From the NCBI RefSeq assembly GCF_963422355.1, contig NC_085096.1:7363459-7427458 (forward strand): a stretch of DNA of 64,000 bases, written 5' to 3'. How positions within the stretch are numbered: the stretch's first letter is position 1; the number at the start of each line of letters is the position of its first letter. The notes under the pieces are model-generated. The model had not been told where the DNA came from and made no database searches. It saw only the letters and a program-made list of their open reading frames with translations. Made by a program: the position numbers and the translations under genes. This document shows, piece after piece, positions 1 through 30,639 of the stretch. The stretch comes from Corticium candelabrum. Its lineage: Eukaryota > Porifera > Homoscleromorpha > Homosclerophorida > Plakinidae.

Positions 1-675
1 CACCTTCCACAACCATTGATCTCTTAGGCAGAGCTCTGTAGAAGAGGCCTGTCTCGTCAGCATTAAAAACATTATTCAAGTCATACCCCTCAAAATTGAC
101 ACCAATTTTTGGTGCCAATCAGCCACAACGGTGGGGTTCACATCTGCTGCTTCACCTGAAAGGCACGCCAATCGAACATTGTGTCGCTTCATCCAACGAT
201 CCAACCATCCATTAGAGCCAGAAAAGGAACTGTGTCCCAACTGCTCAGCATACATTAGGGCTTGTTCTTGGATCATGTGGCCACTTATTGGAATGTTCTT
301 TGCCTGCGCCGAAGTGAACCACTCCCAAGCAACTCTGTCCAAGTCTTTGTAGCACAACTTTCTAACCTTGCTGTACTTCCTCTCTGCTCGACCTCCGGTT
401 TCCCATTGCTGTCTAATGCTCTTTTTGTTCCTTACAATTTCTTGAATTTGTGTCTTACTTACGCCAAGATCTTCAGCGATTGAGCGACACGAACGGCCTT
501 CTTTTGTCTTGTCCAGCACAGCTATCCTTTCATGAAGGGCTAGGATCTTACGTTTTTGAGACAACATTCGACTACTTCTGTACGCACACATGCTACTGTA
601 CTGTGGTTGATTGGTGACTACACTCCTTTCTTTGTACATACCCGGATGTATTGGTGCAGTGGTGGAGACAGGCAA
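1..675 (-). pseudogene. pogo/Tigger-like (Tc1-mariner superfamily) transposase, N-terminal half, frameshifted
   Basis: The 199-codon ORF on the minus strand reads as a CENP-B/jerky/Tigger-type DNA-binding region. A psq-like helix-turn-helix (around RSIAEDLGVSKTQIQEIVRN) is followed by a second Tc5/CENP-B helix-turn-helix ending near GSNGWLDRWMKRHNVR. The ORF stops at 76-78, but a shift of one base at about 85-100 continues the family sequence as GYDLNNVFNADETGLFYRAL. NADETG is the segment that normally carries the first catalytic aspartate of this DDE family. The copy therefore carries a frameshift and runs off the left edge of the window. The true start is not certain; the first residues before the psq region look non-conserved. 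It is most likely a dead DNA transposon, although a sequencing indel could mimic the break. Confidence 0.8.
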
Positions 676-3195
676 TGCTAAGTGGTTGCTTAAGGCAGGG
701 ACACGTAGTCACTGAAGAGGGTTACGAGCAATACAAATTTCGTCGGTTCCAAGCCAAACTGGTCGTAAACAAGAGGTGGTCACTTACGAGGGTGGTCACC
801 CAAGAGGGAGACTACTGTATATCCATTCATCTGATGTCTTTGTACTAGAAAATTTGGATGATATCCAATAAATAGCTATATATGTACATACATATGTCTT
901 AGCAATTATAATTATATATACAAATTTTTTACATCATGTTTTTGTCACGCGAGTTATCATTTACAGTATCTTTGAGGATAAGTAGATTTTTGTGTAAGTT
1001 CTCTGCCAACAAGATAGTTGTTAGCTGCTACCAAGCTTGGGACAAATGGCCATACTGCGTGTAGTAATAATTTCATATTGTCCTTGGAAGGAGAGACCCT
1101 GGCTTAAAATTTTTAGTATGATTGCACTCTGTTACATTGTAGTCTTGGACTGATAACAGACAGTCTTGCTTTCTAGTAAGAAAGTTTGGTATGTGAGGCA
1201 GTGATATGTAGTGGCAAGCTATTAACAGTCTACCAAAACAACCATGGAATTTATGTTCAAACAGGTCCCGTATACCCATGCAGTATGATCTGTATAACAG
1301 AGGTAGATCTTGATTAACCATGCACACATATTCCTATCATGGCAGAGCTTTGCCCTACATTGTAGTTCCAGTCAAACAAAAGCCCCAGTATCTGACCGGC
1401 ACATGAGGCCCCCGGTGCCCCAGTTGTTGTGACTGCCTCTTTATGCCACAAACTCAAGAAGAGGACACATACAAGACTTCCTCACAGAAGTATTGCAACG
1501 TGTAAGTGCAAATACTCTGTACCAACTGCTTCCAGATATACCAAGGGTTCTGCGCTAGAGGAATTTAACCAGTCACATAAACATGGATGTCGACGGTACG
1601 TAGGGCCTAGACTGGCTACATATGGCAGTTACTGTGCTTGAATATTTCTAAGACATGTAAAGTATGCACAAACGGCTATTGCAACAAACTAGTATGATAC
1701 GCAGTTGTAATTACAGCATGCAGATACCTAAAGCATAGGAGAGATATTGATCTGTGTGAGAGCAGGGAAAGCTGCCAGTTAGTACCGGTGACAACAAGGA
1801 AGAGGCACTTCTTGACCATTGTGGCTTCATCTACATACACAGAGAGAGATCTGAGAACACTGCTAGAGGGATGAGCCAAATTATTTTTCAGTCATTTTGA
1901 ACCATCTTCCCACACAACTTTAGTTAATTAAGACTTACTATTTTCAAGGAACGTAGCAATACACTTAATTACGTAATTACTATGGTGTTACACACTGTAT
2001 GCTACCACAATACTGTGCATACACATGCATGTACTGCTTTCAAGTTACCATAGGTGTATTGGTGCAGTGTGCACATTACACGGCCAAACATCTTCAAGTT
2101 AGAGCCTCTACACGTATGTTGCACATATTGTCCGAACGATTGTCCACTAATTCGCGAAAACAAATGCAATATCTAGATGACATGAAGCAGCACCACCCTG
2201 ACACCACAAGTCAGGCCCAAATCTGGCTGCCATCTGTCATCAGTCCTGCTTGATAGCCTTTGATATGATGGTAGTTTGCATGGTGCTGGCGGGACCTGAC
2301 GGCTTAGGGAAGTACACGCGCGACCGATCACCTGTTCTACTCTGCATTCTTGCAGATAAAGAGACGAAAATCAGATGAGCAAAATGTAGGGAGCAAAATA
2401 ATGTCGCTTACTTTGACCACTGACAACAAGTACATACTATTAGCCCACGAAAATCATACCCAGCAAGCCCCAAAGTAACCGATTACTCATTAAAACGTAT
2501 GTGCTAACGACAGTCTTGCACGTGCTTTACAACAAATCCCAATAGCACTCACCTTGTACGATGACTACATCGTGAGTCAATGACCAGAAACCGCCTTGAT
2601 CACAGTCACTTTGACTTCGTCCTGCACTTTCAAACGAGAAAAGATTCCACCTTGACAAGAAGTTCTGAAGAAAGCACTAGTGCAGGCACATCCAAGAACC
2701 AAGTAGGTAGGATTCGCTCCGCTCTGTATGTTGGGCGAAATACAAATAGTCAAAGCTACCGGCGGATGAACGTCATTTGGCCGTTTTGCTCGGCTTCCTG
2801 CAAGCGTATCTAGATCTCTCTAAGGTTGGAAAGCACGCAAAAAAAAACAGAGAATAGATCAGTTGTCAACGCTGCCTTGTAAGATGAGCTGAGATCAAAG
2901 ACTTACTAGACTGTGTGCGGATGTTTCAAGGTTGTCATGCAAGCTATTGATACGCCCTACAATGTTCAGATTATTTGGACATCTCGTGAACTTAACTTCC
3001 CCGGTTGTTTGGTAGACTGTTAATGGCAGAGTATGATGTGGAAGTGTTGAACCTGTAACTTCACGCTTTTTGCTAATTCTTTTGTAGATATATGTTGTCT
3101 TTTTCTGGTTTGTCTTTTTTGGCTTTCTTTATGTTTATTTTGCACCATGTTTATGTGTGCGACGCAGATATAATAATAATAACCTAATAATTATA
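676..3195. other. no supported gene
   Basis: Only short ORFs without recognisable domains were seen on either strand. The stretch could contain upstream exons of the PSIP1-like gene that starts to be visible at 5234, but I found no PWWP-type exon. A slightly CpG-richer patch lies near 2270-2800. Confidence 0.4.
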
Positions 3196-3536
3196 AGTTA
3201 TGAAACTTGTCTGTCTTTCTCATGTTTCTCTAGCTTTATCCATGAGACTATGACTCGTTTCAGTCGTTGGGAAGTTTCTGTGGTCTGGCAAACGGTCCAT
3301 TGACGATGACATTCAGCGCTTTTGTGGTGGTCATTGATATCCACTAGGCGTGCTGTCCGAATGTTCTCAGTCACCGTAATACCTGCAATCTATATCGAAT
3401 TGGCTAGTCATTGATCGCCGTGTGGACTACACAGAAACATGTACCCTGCTGGGCTCACTTGTTGGGTTGGTTGGCACCCAGATAGGGGTAAAGACCCCAC
3501 TTGCCCATCATGGAGGGCCATAACGACAAATAAGTA
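3196..3536 (+). mobile_element. SINE-A copy, 5'-truncated
   Basis: This matches the body of the tRNA-derived SINE that is full length at 24787-25204, starting at the GAAACTTGTCTGTCTTTC segment and ending at the GGAGGGCCATAACGAC tail. The tRNA-like head is missing. A short AT-rich (AAT)-like stretch precedes it. Confidence 0.85.
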
Positions 3537-3705
3537 TGGAGTGGATAGTCATGTAGCTTACTGCAAAGTGCACAGTTAGTTGTACATTGGTCAAGAGGTG
3601 GCTGAATGTTCATGCACACATTTCTCACTTAAATTTATGTTTGAAAGGCGTTAATTGCACGAGTGTCTTGATCACTTTAATTAAACATCAAATCTAAAAC
3701 CTTAA

Positions 3706-4612
3706 AGGGGCAGTCCCATGGAAAAACCTAGGCTTTGAAAATAGGTCTTGACGAGAGAATCTGAATGACGTTAGTTACACGTCCAAATTTGCCTCCGTTG
3801 TTGAACTAAAAATGATTGCTTTTCATGGATCTTGAAACCCCGGTTTCAAAGTCAACAATAAGGAGTGTCTTTCACATGACGCAATGGGAAACGTATTTAT
3901 GTAACCACTCCAACTCAGCAAGAGATCAGGTTTCTATTCACAAAGAACGGCGATGACTAGAAGGTTACTGAAGCTGTAGTCATAATTTATATGTGCTGAT
4001 CTCTTCTAGATGGCAGGATCTAAGCTCTTGTGCGCTCTACCTACTCACTATGCAAATATATCGATGAAAGACAATGTTCATAAGTTAGGTACACAAGCTA
4101 ACGGACGTCTAGTTTGTAGTCACGTGTTCTTCTGCTTGAAATACACCCTACTTACGTTAATAGTTCATTGCGTTGTGTGCATTGGGTGCATGGGTGTATG
4201 CAGAGCTATCTGTACGGCTCTGGGTGTATGTATCCTGAACAAAGATTGTTAGCATAGCTGATCTCATCATTGCCACTGTTTCTGCTGATGCCTGATAAAA
4301 GATGGAGCTAAATTCACCCTTTACATATGAGGCAGAAAGAGAAATCAGCGAGTCTGACTCTAGCAGGGACAGTCAGGAACAGAAACGGATGTCTGGTGCA
4401 CTTTCCATACTGACCACTAAACAGTTTTCATTAGTTTTCACGGAATACACGCCGTTTGTTGACTTTGAAACTGGTGACGTCATTTATTGCAGAAAGCAAT
4501 GAATTTTAGTTCAACAACAGATGCAAATATATAGACATAAAACTAATGCTATTCAAATTCTTTCATTAAAAGCTATTTTGGAGTGTAGGTTGATTTTCTG
4601 TAGGACTGCCCC
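3706..4612. mobile_element. MITE with AGGGGCAGTCC termini and TTAA flanks
   Basis: The left end AGGGGCAGTCC (3706) and the right end GGACTGCCCC (to 4612) are inverted. Both are flanked by TTAA (3702-3705 and 4613-4616). Interior ORFs are short and unlike any transposase, so this is a non-autonomous element. The terminal sequence resembles the foldback element at 54219-55226. A TTAA target duplication suggests a piggyBac- or Kolobok-type helper, but a TAA or TTAAA duplication can also be read because of the A/T run. Confidence 0.75.
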
Positions 4613-5233
4613 TTAAAGCATTCTCAGTTCACGCCGTAGTTGTGATGAAAGTGTTTCAAGTCTGGGCGTGTTTGATTTGACTTCTTTAAGGACAGGAAGA
4701 AAGGGGTATCTTTCAGACTCATTCCATTGATTACTGTCCTTTTCTGAAAGACCCTTTTATTATCCTCTTCCACTTCTTCCAGCTCTTGGCTGGAAGAGTT
4801 TGAAAGAGAAGCGTGGTTACGAGTGTGCAGTGAACGTCCATGTTGTAAATGTCTTATGTCGAGACACAAACAACTGAGCATGCACATTTGGCGCAGCTCT
4901 TCCAGCGAGGAAATGGTGTTGGATTGAATCTTCCAGTCTCTTTCAACCTTTTTCAAGTATCTTTCAAAAGCTTTCAGTCTCTTCTGTAAGAGGTCAATCG
5001 AATGTACCTCTATACTCGGCTCTTGAATCACATTTTAGTCATGCATTCTTAGTGTGTTAGATTAGTGTATTAGAGGTGCACAGAAACATTAAATGTTGTA
5101 TTGGTGCATTAAGTTGCTTTATTATTTAACATATATTTGATTATTCTCACTGCGTTGCACAATTCACTACATTACACAGTTGTGCTGTTGGTTGTCTGCC
5201 TGACATTTTGTTGTACTATGTTTTGTCTTTCAG
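4613..5233. other. no supported gene; 135-codon minus ORF of unknown meaning
   Basis: A minus-strand ORF at 4624-5031 has a helical, Leu/Glu-rich composition but no domain I recognise. It lies between a MITE and the first visible PSIP1-like exon. The right end (about 5180-5233) is a pyrimidine-rich intron end leading to the CAG acceptor at 5231-5233. Confidence 0.3.
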
Positions 5234-24182
<18,949 letters not shown>

Positions 24183-24733
24183 GTGTTTGTTAGTGCATGC
24201 CCTCACAAGTGTGTGCTCTCTAACTATTAAAAGAAGGGGAGCATTCGTGAGTTTAGTATGAATGCAGATATATATTAGGTCCAGTCTAGTTCAAGTTAGG
24301 AATTGGGTCAACTTGTTTGGATTTGCATGAGACTTGAGTGGAGGTTAGATGATTCCGTACAAGATGAGACATTGGTGGGAATTTACTTTGGCGGTTTACT
24401 GAGAAGTAGATGGAAAAAGCATATTGGCAGATTTTATTTTTGGCGGTTGGACATTGTTGGTAGATAATTGATCTAAGCTTCACGGCCTCATACTCATGTT
24501 TAACCTCTCTGCTAGACAGGGTAAGCACAATAGACGGCAAGCAGGCGTTACCGTGGCCTCATCCACATGACATGACGTTACAATATCCCAGTGGCCAAAT
24601 GGCAGATTTTATATTGGTGCTTGCTGAGAAATCTGCCAATCCGCCAAAATAAACTCCACACCAATATTTCATCGTATACAGTATGTAATGATGGATGTGT
24701 ACTTAGAATATGTCCATCGCTAAAATCTAGTTC

Positions 24734-24736
<3 letters not shown>
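24183..24736. other. downstream of the PSIP1-like stop; likely 3' UTR then intergenic
   Basis: No ORF of note. An AATAAA at about 24647 could serve as the poly(A) signal if the gene ends at 24182. Confidence 0.4.

Positions 24737-24786
<50 letters not shown>
24737..24786. repeat. (AAT)n microsatellite
   Basis: About 48 bases of AAT directly 5' of the full-length SINE-A. Confidence 0.97.
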
Positions 24787-25204
24787 GTCACCGCCGTGGC
24801 TTAGTGGTTAGCGACAATGGCTACCACTCCATGGTTTGGGGGTTCAAACCCCAGTGACGACAGTAAATTGTGAAACTTGTCTGTCTTTCTTTCTCATGTT
24901 TCTCTAGCTTTATCCATGAGACTATGACTCGTTTCAGTCGTTGGGGAGTTTCTGTGGTCTGGCGAACGGTCCGTTGACGATGACGTACAGTGCTTTCCTG
25001 GTGGTCGTTGATATCCACTAGGCGTGCTGTATCGAGAACGCGGTCACCGTAATGCCTGCAATCTATATCAAATTGGCTAGTCATTGATCGCCGTATGGAC
25101 TACACGGAAACATGTACCCCGCTGGGCTCACCTGCCAGGTTGGTGGGCGCCCAGATGGGGGTAAAGACCCCACTTGCCCATTATGGAGGGGCATAACGAC
25201 ACAC
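24787..25204 (+). mobile_element. SINE-A, full-length reference copy
   Basis: A 418-bp element. The head has an A box TGGCTTAGTGGTTAG and a B box GGTTCAAACCCC about 50 bases later, so it is derived from a tRNA and carries a pol III promoter. The body (GAAACTTGTCTGTCTTTC, ATATCCACTAGGCGTGCTGT, ATTGGCTAGTCATTGATC, GGGTTGG...CCCAGATGGGG) is shared by all copies. The 3' end GGGGCATAACGACACA is normally followed by (ATA)n. Here it runs straight into a LINE-A 3' fragment. Confidence 0.93.
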
Positions 25205-26333
25205 AGTGACTTGAGGGTGGAGATAAGCCGCATGTGGCATTGTCGAACACTGGTGGTTCCGGTGGTCTTGGGAGCTTTGGGCACAGTGCACGCAGGTATT
25301 GCACGGTGGCTGGACATTATCCCAGGTCATCACAACCTGCAGCACTTACAGAAAACAGTGCTTCTGGGATCTACTCGGATCCTGCCCTCACCTGCCGGGT
25401 TGGTGGGCACCCAGGTGGGGGCAAAGACCCCACTTGCCCATTATGGAGGGGCATAACAACACATAATAACAGACACAATCAGGTGGCATCCATCATTCAC
25501 TGGGATGTTTGTCGCCATTTTGGGGTTCCAGTGGAGAGCAGATGGTACCGGCATCATCCTGATAGGCTTGTGGAGACGGATGACATTACTATGATGTGGG
25601 ATACCACCATCCCCACTGCCAGGAAGATCAAAGCCAATCGTCCAGACAACTGTCTCAGAAATAAGAAGACAAACATTGGCAAGAAACATGCTGAGAAGTT
25701 GGCGAAGTACAGCGACTTGCGAGTGGAGATAAGCCGCATGTGGCATTGTCGAACACTGGTGGTTCCGGTGGTCTTGGGAGCTTTGGGCACAGTGCACGCA
25801 GGTATTGCACAGTGGCTGGACATTATTCCAGGTCATCACAACCTGCAGCACTTACAGAAAACAGTGCTTCTGGGATCTACTCAGATCCTTTGTAAGTCAT
25901 GTCTTCTTTCTAGACAGCCATGATGGTCTAAGTACTTCTGAAGCAGGGTTTGCTTCCGGTACTTGTAATAGACTTTACAAACCAGACTGATCTGGTTGAG
26001 CACGACACACATAATAAGTACAGCGACTTGCGAGTGGAGATAAGCCGCATGTGGCATTGTCGAACACTGGTGGTTCCGGTGGTCTTGGGAGCTTTGGGCA
26101 CAGTGCACACAAGTATTGCACGGTAGCTGGACATTATTCCAGGTCATCACAACCTGCAGCACTTACAGAAAACAGTGCTTCTGGGATCTGCTCAGATCCT
26201 TCGTAAAGTCACGTCTTCTTTCTAGACAGCCGTGATATTCTAAGTACTTCTGAAGCAGGGTTTGCTTCCAGTACTTGTAATAGACTTTACAGACCAGACT
26301 GATCTGGTTGAGCACAACACAATAATAATAATA
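25205..26333 (+). mobile_element. head-to-tail cluster of 5'-truncated LINE-A copies and a SINE-A fragment
   Basis: Order: LINE-A 3' piece 25205-25383 (LRVEISRMWHCRTLVVPVVL); SINE-A 3' fragment 25384-25468; longer LINE-A piece 25469-26016; LINE-A 3' piece 26017-26325; then (AAT)n. The longer piece encodes RHNQVASIIHWDVCRHFGV, WDTTIPTARKIKANRPD and KKHAEKLAKYSDLRVEISRM, the restriction-like endonuclease region. About 10-12 residues that normally carry the catalytic Asp-Ile motif after RPD are missing near 25677. The 3' UTR ends CTGGTTGAGCACGACACACA plus TAATAA. An ORF across 25234-25923 is a chimera of these pieces, not a gene. Confidence 0.85.
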
Positions 26334-26334
26334 A

Positions 26335-26660
26335 TACTTGTCTGTCTTTCTTTCTCATGTTTCTCTAGCTTTATCCATGAGACTATGACTCGTTTCAGTC
26401 GTTAGGGAGTTTCTGTGGTCTGGCGAACGGTCCATTGACGATGACGTTCAGTGCTTTTCTGGTGGTCATTGATATCCACTAGGCATGCTGTATCGAGTTT
26501 GCTGTCACCGTAATGCCTGCACTCTATTGAATTGGCTAGTCATTGATCACCGTGTGGACTACACAGAAACATGCACCCTGCTGGGCTCACCTGCCGGGTT
26601 GGTGGGTGCCCAGACGGGGGTAAAGACCCCACTTGCCCATCATGGAGGGCATAGCAACAC
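26335..26660 (+). mobile_element. SINE-A copy, 5'-truncated
   Basis: It lacks the tRNA head and begins at CTTGTCTGTCTTTCTTTC after an (AAT)n tail of LINE-A. It ends at GGAGGGCATAGCAACACATA followed by ~46 bases of (ATA)n to 26707. Confidence 0.9.

Positions 26661-26707
<47 letters not shown>
26661..26707. repeat. (ATA)n microsatellite / SINE tail
   Basis: Repeat between two SINE-A copies. Confidence 0.95.
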
Positions 26708-26708
<1 letters not shown>

Positions 26709-26813
26709 TCGAATTGGCTACCCCGCTGGGCTCACCTGCCGGGTTGGTGGGCGCCCAGATGGGGGTAAAGACCCCACTTGCTCATTATGGAGGGGCATAG
26801 TGACACATAAATG
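26708..26813 (+). mobile_element. SINE-A fragment with internal deletion
   Basis: ATCGAATTGGCTA is fused directly to CCCCGCTGGGCTCACC; the ~50 intervening bases of the full-length element are missing. It ends GGGGCATAGTGACACATAAA. Confidence 0.85.
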
Positions 26814-27116
26814 AATTATGACAGACAGACAAGACAAGACAGACAGAAGGTCATTACAATGTGCTCTGAAATATACAAACGAGCTCATTCCTGATATCTA
26901 GTTTGCTAATGGACGAGCATGTGAATGTCCTTATCAAAATCTGTCTGTGTTGTCTGCACTGCTTACTGTTTTGAAGTTTGTTTAGAAATTATTCTGTCCT
27001 CGGATGTTAATGGCACATGTCACGAAGCACCAACAACAAAGACGCAAGACAAAACTTGCTTTGTACATTCTAGATCACCATCATGAAACACATGCTTGAA
27101 CTCTGATAGTCTCTAA

Positions 27117-27420
27117 TTAGGGCACGTTTCCACTAGCGCCTAAACAGGTTTAGCAAGTGGTTTAAACTAAACTGGTTTAAGGAATGACCTGTTTTCACCT
27201 GCGCTATACCAGTTGTATACTCTAAACCTAAATCGATTTCCTAAACCCATTTAGTAGTAGGCTTAACGAAGTGGTTTAGGTTTAACTGTCACGTGACAGT
27301 AGTGCGCTTGTTTAGATGGCTTCTTACAACGCCGTTTTGATGGCTATTGACTGTTTGCTGGGATAGGATTACCTTAAAAGATGTAAGGGTTGTTAACTAG
27401 AGGAAAGAAATCATCAGAAC

Positions 27421-27513
<93 letters not shown>

Positions 27514-27761
27514 CGGTGTCCTTGGTCATCGTCAAGCAAATTTGTACTAGCAGATGCTGAATCAGTGACAACCAACAGTTGCTCTGACTTGGTGACACAG
27601 CAGCCCAATACTTCAAAATAAGGCATTGCTAGACGGCTTGTTTTGCACATCCCGGATGTCCACATTTCTAGTGGAAACAGTCTCTTTCTTGAACTGGTTT
27701 AGTATTTAAACACATTTAGGCTAAACTAGTTTAAGGTGCAGCTAGAGGAAACATGGCCTAA
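27117..27761. mobile_element. MITE with TTAGGGC-type inverted ends, carrying (GA)n
   Basis: The left TTAGGGCACGTTTCCACTAG and the inverted right TTAGGCCATGTTTCCTCTAG match for ~20 bases, followed by related GGTTTA/TAAACC-rich subterminal sequence on both sides. No transposase. A (GA)n run of about 87 bases lies at 27424-27510. The flanks 26814-27116 and 27762-28400 show nothing I can support. Confidence 0.65.
27424..27510. repeat. (GA)n microsatellite
   Basis: Uninterrupted GA inside the MITE; ORFs of poly(Ser-Leu) across it are artefacts. Confidence 0.97.
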
Positions 27762-28399
27762 GTCTTTGTCCATTGAACAAATATTGAATTCAGTTCTTGT
27801 AATGTCTGTTAAAGCCAGCACTGAACACTCTCTTTCACAATTTCTGCCTTATTGCTTGGTCTGTCACAGGGTGGAAGCTACTTTCCTACTTTTCAGATGT
27901 TTTGAGACACCATTTGAGGTGACGGGGCAGGAATCAGAGAAGTTAACTATTTAAGGCTATTCATCAGCGCTTCTTGTGATACAAATGACAAGAGTTAGTT
28001 TTACTGTCCAATTATTGTCAAACTAAGCAATGCTACGGATACAAAGTAGGATTAAAGGAAAGTTGCTCTATGTCTTGTCAATAGTGGAGAGTTGCTAAGA
28101 GCAGCCAATCACTGGTTAGTCACAGACTAGTTTCTCAATCAACTGCTACAAAAGCTGAAGATGAGACACCTTTCCAGAAAGAAAAAACATCAACATCTGC
28201 CACCAAACAACATTTACAAATACCCTGAAAGAAGAAAAGTGTGTGGGGGAAATTCATGTGATTTGGTGTGATTGCAACTCATTGCACAATTTAAATTAAT
28301 GAAGTTGGATTTCCTTCAGATTAGTTGGGATGGACTTGTCATTGCACATGAATTAATTCCACACTAATAGTGATGTTCCCTGAAATTGTCCAACTTTAT

Positions 28400-30310
28400 T
28401 CCCACAGGGTAAGTGCCACCAATATTTTGACATAATCTACATTAATTGAATCTATCCAGAAGTCATCAAGGAGTTTAGGAGGTGGCATCAGGTTAGAAAC
28501 ACGTACATGTATGAATGTTGTTATATAAAAAGATGACTTGTGTCTTACTTTACTCGGTGTGTTTCTACAATTCTGAACAATTTGCCACAGTAAAGTGGTT
28601 TCATTTGATGTGTACATTGTGATTAATACCCTTATCGAAATCTGGCAGTGATGTAAGGCCAATTATATTTGGAGAAGTTCTGAGAAGAGCAACAGTGGGA
28701 GCCTTATGTAGTCAGAGAATTTCATTATTTTTGTCTTACTTTATCTTTAGACAGCATGGCATTGCAATGCAGGAGGTATGGAGTTGTAGATTTATCATAT
28801 CTAACTCTATTGGAACGTCATCCAAAGTGGTAGCTATAGTGACTTGGTGTCTATGTCTAGAACCAATTTGATGCAGCAAGTTACTGAGAAGTTTCCTGAT
28901 ACGTTTGTCATGTAGATCAGAAATATCAGAAAATTGAGTATTTTAGTTTACAGTAGAAATGGTTTCATCAGAATGAGTCCATCAGGGTGCTCCTTAGACC
29001 TACCTTATTTTCTACTGCTATTTATTCTGTTGTCACCAGTATCAGGAATGGCACAAAGATTTTACTGTTCTGGCCTACCTGGGTAATGTCTTTGTAATGA
29101 GAGAACCTGAGAGAATTAATTTGTCCTATATCTCATTTCAATCTTTACTGAAAACTGTTGGATTGGACACTTGTGACCATTAGTGTGAGCTTTTTAGCCC
29201 AACAGTCTAGATGGAAAAAAGCTCCAGTTCCAGTTGTTCAGTCTGGTACAATTATTTGGGAGGACTTGTAGATTTATTCAGTTGCAGTGTGTCAGCACAG
29301 CTACAGAGGGTCATGATCTGTCTGTACGCTGGCAGAGCTGATGCTCAAGTATGCAGCAAGATATTGTCATGCACTTGGGTTAAATCACTTGGCAAGAACA
29401 ATTCAGCATTACAACTTATTGCTAAAATTTATATCAACGTGATGAAATGCTCATTTGCCTTTGTCGTTTGCGTAGATACGATGAATGTTGTAGACATAAT
29501 GAGTAATGTGATGTGGAGCAAGGCAGATATGTATAAGCACCATTTGTTGAAGCTAGCATGGCCATAATGTTCAAGTGTGCTACTAATATGATTTCCATCA
29601 CTGAATTTTGTTGTTTCTAACTTCTGCTGACGTGGTCGACTGTATAGACACATCTATTGGAACCTTGCTATAATTGGAATTGAAATCGCTGCCACTTTCC
29701 ACTTCTCCAGAATCTGAAGCTAGTCCATGCTACTTCACTATGTTGGTTTGTAAACTAATAGACTTCAGCATTGTGTAAACACAGATATCTTGTTCACAAT
29801 AGCTAATGAGACGTTAAGTAATGCCACATCAGACAAAAATGCTTCTTGTATCAGGTCATTATTTGGTCAACGAGCTGATGCTTGGTTGGACACAATACTT
29901 TAGACAAGAATGCATTCAAATCTGGTGAATTCTGCTTAGCATCTGATCTGAGAATCGGTCAATCATTGCCTTACAGCAAGTATAGCAGTGATTGTGGAGC
30001 AGAGATTAATGAGCATGGGTATTATCTTTCGACTGGTAAGTTTGGATTGGAGGAGGACCGATCTGGGAATAAAATTTATTGGTGAAACATGGAGGGACTG
30101 CTTGTCAGGATACATTGATAAGAGCTGCAAAAGAGAAAGGTCATGCAGCCATAGCAAAAGAAAAAAATGTAAGAAATGAAAATACAGCTGGGAAACAACA
30201 CTAGGAAAAGCAATGAACATTTTGGATGTTAAGGTGTAGGAGGCACAAATTGTTTGAAGAGTCTTACATGCCATTTCTTGATAATTTACAAAGATGTATA
30301 ACTAGAGTAA
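28400..30310 (+). pseudogene. LINE-B copy: RT through CCHC region, heavily damaged
   Basis: In successive frames: DVRPIIFGEVLRRATVGALC (about 28650, RT start motif), NLMQQVTEKFPDTF, a decayed QGD-type RT box near 28980, and KCE-like CELFSPTVWM. After a gap come RSLFGQRADAWLD, FKSGEFCLASDLRIGQSLPY and CGAEINEHGYYLSTGKFG (29840-30050), which parallels CECGAELDREGYHLITCKYG of the intact copy. It ends near (AGAC)n at 30330. Stops and frameshifts throughout. Confidence 0.7.
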
Positions 30311-30335
30311 TTTAAACAATCTTTCAAGAACAGAT

Positions 30336-30368
<33 letters not shown>

Positions 30369-30605
30369 AACAGACAGACCGACGACAGAGACATTCAACA
30401 GTTGTTCACTAGATTAGTTTTTAATTATATTAGTAGTTATTAGTTTATTTAGGTTTAATTGTTCTATGGTTTAGCATTAATAGGTTGACATCATGGTAGT
30501 TGGGACACATCTGAGTTATTTGCATTGCTTAGCTGTTGTATTACCTAGAAGATTTATTGAATAAGACAGACAGACAGACAAACAGAGACAGACAGACAGA
30601 CAAAC

Positions 30606-30639
<34 letters not shown>

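Noticed and set aside
4624..5031. 135-codon minus-strand ORF as a host gene
   Set aside because: No recognisable domain, no splice or neighbour support, and it lies between a MITE and an intron end. A chance ORF cannot be excluded.
24787..24862. A tRNA gene (A and B boxes, tRNA-like head)
   Set aside because: The same head is attached to a ~340-base body in several copies with (ATA)n tails. It is the promoter head of a SINE, and no proper cloverleaf is evident.
25234..25923. A 229-codon ORF as a protein gene
   Set aside because: It crosses the joints of LINE-A and SINE-A pieces; the reading frame is a chance fusion.
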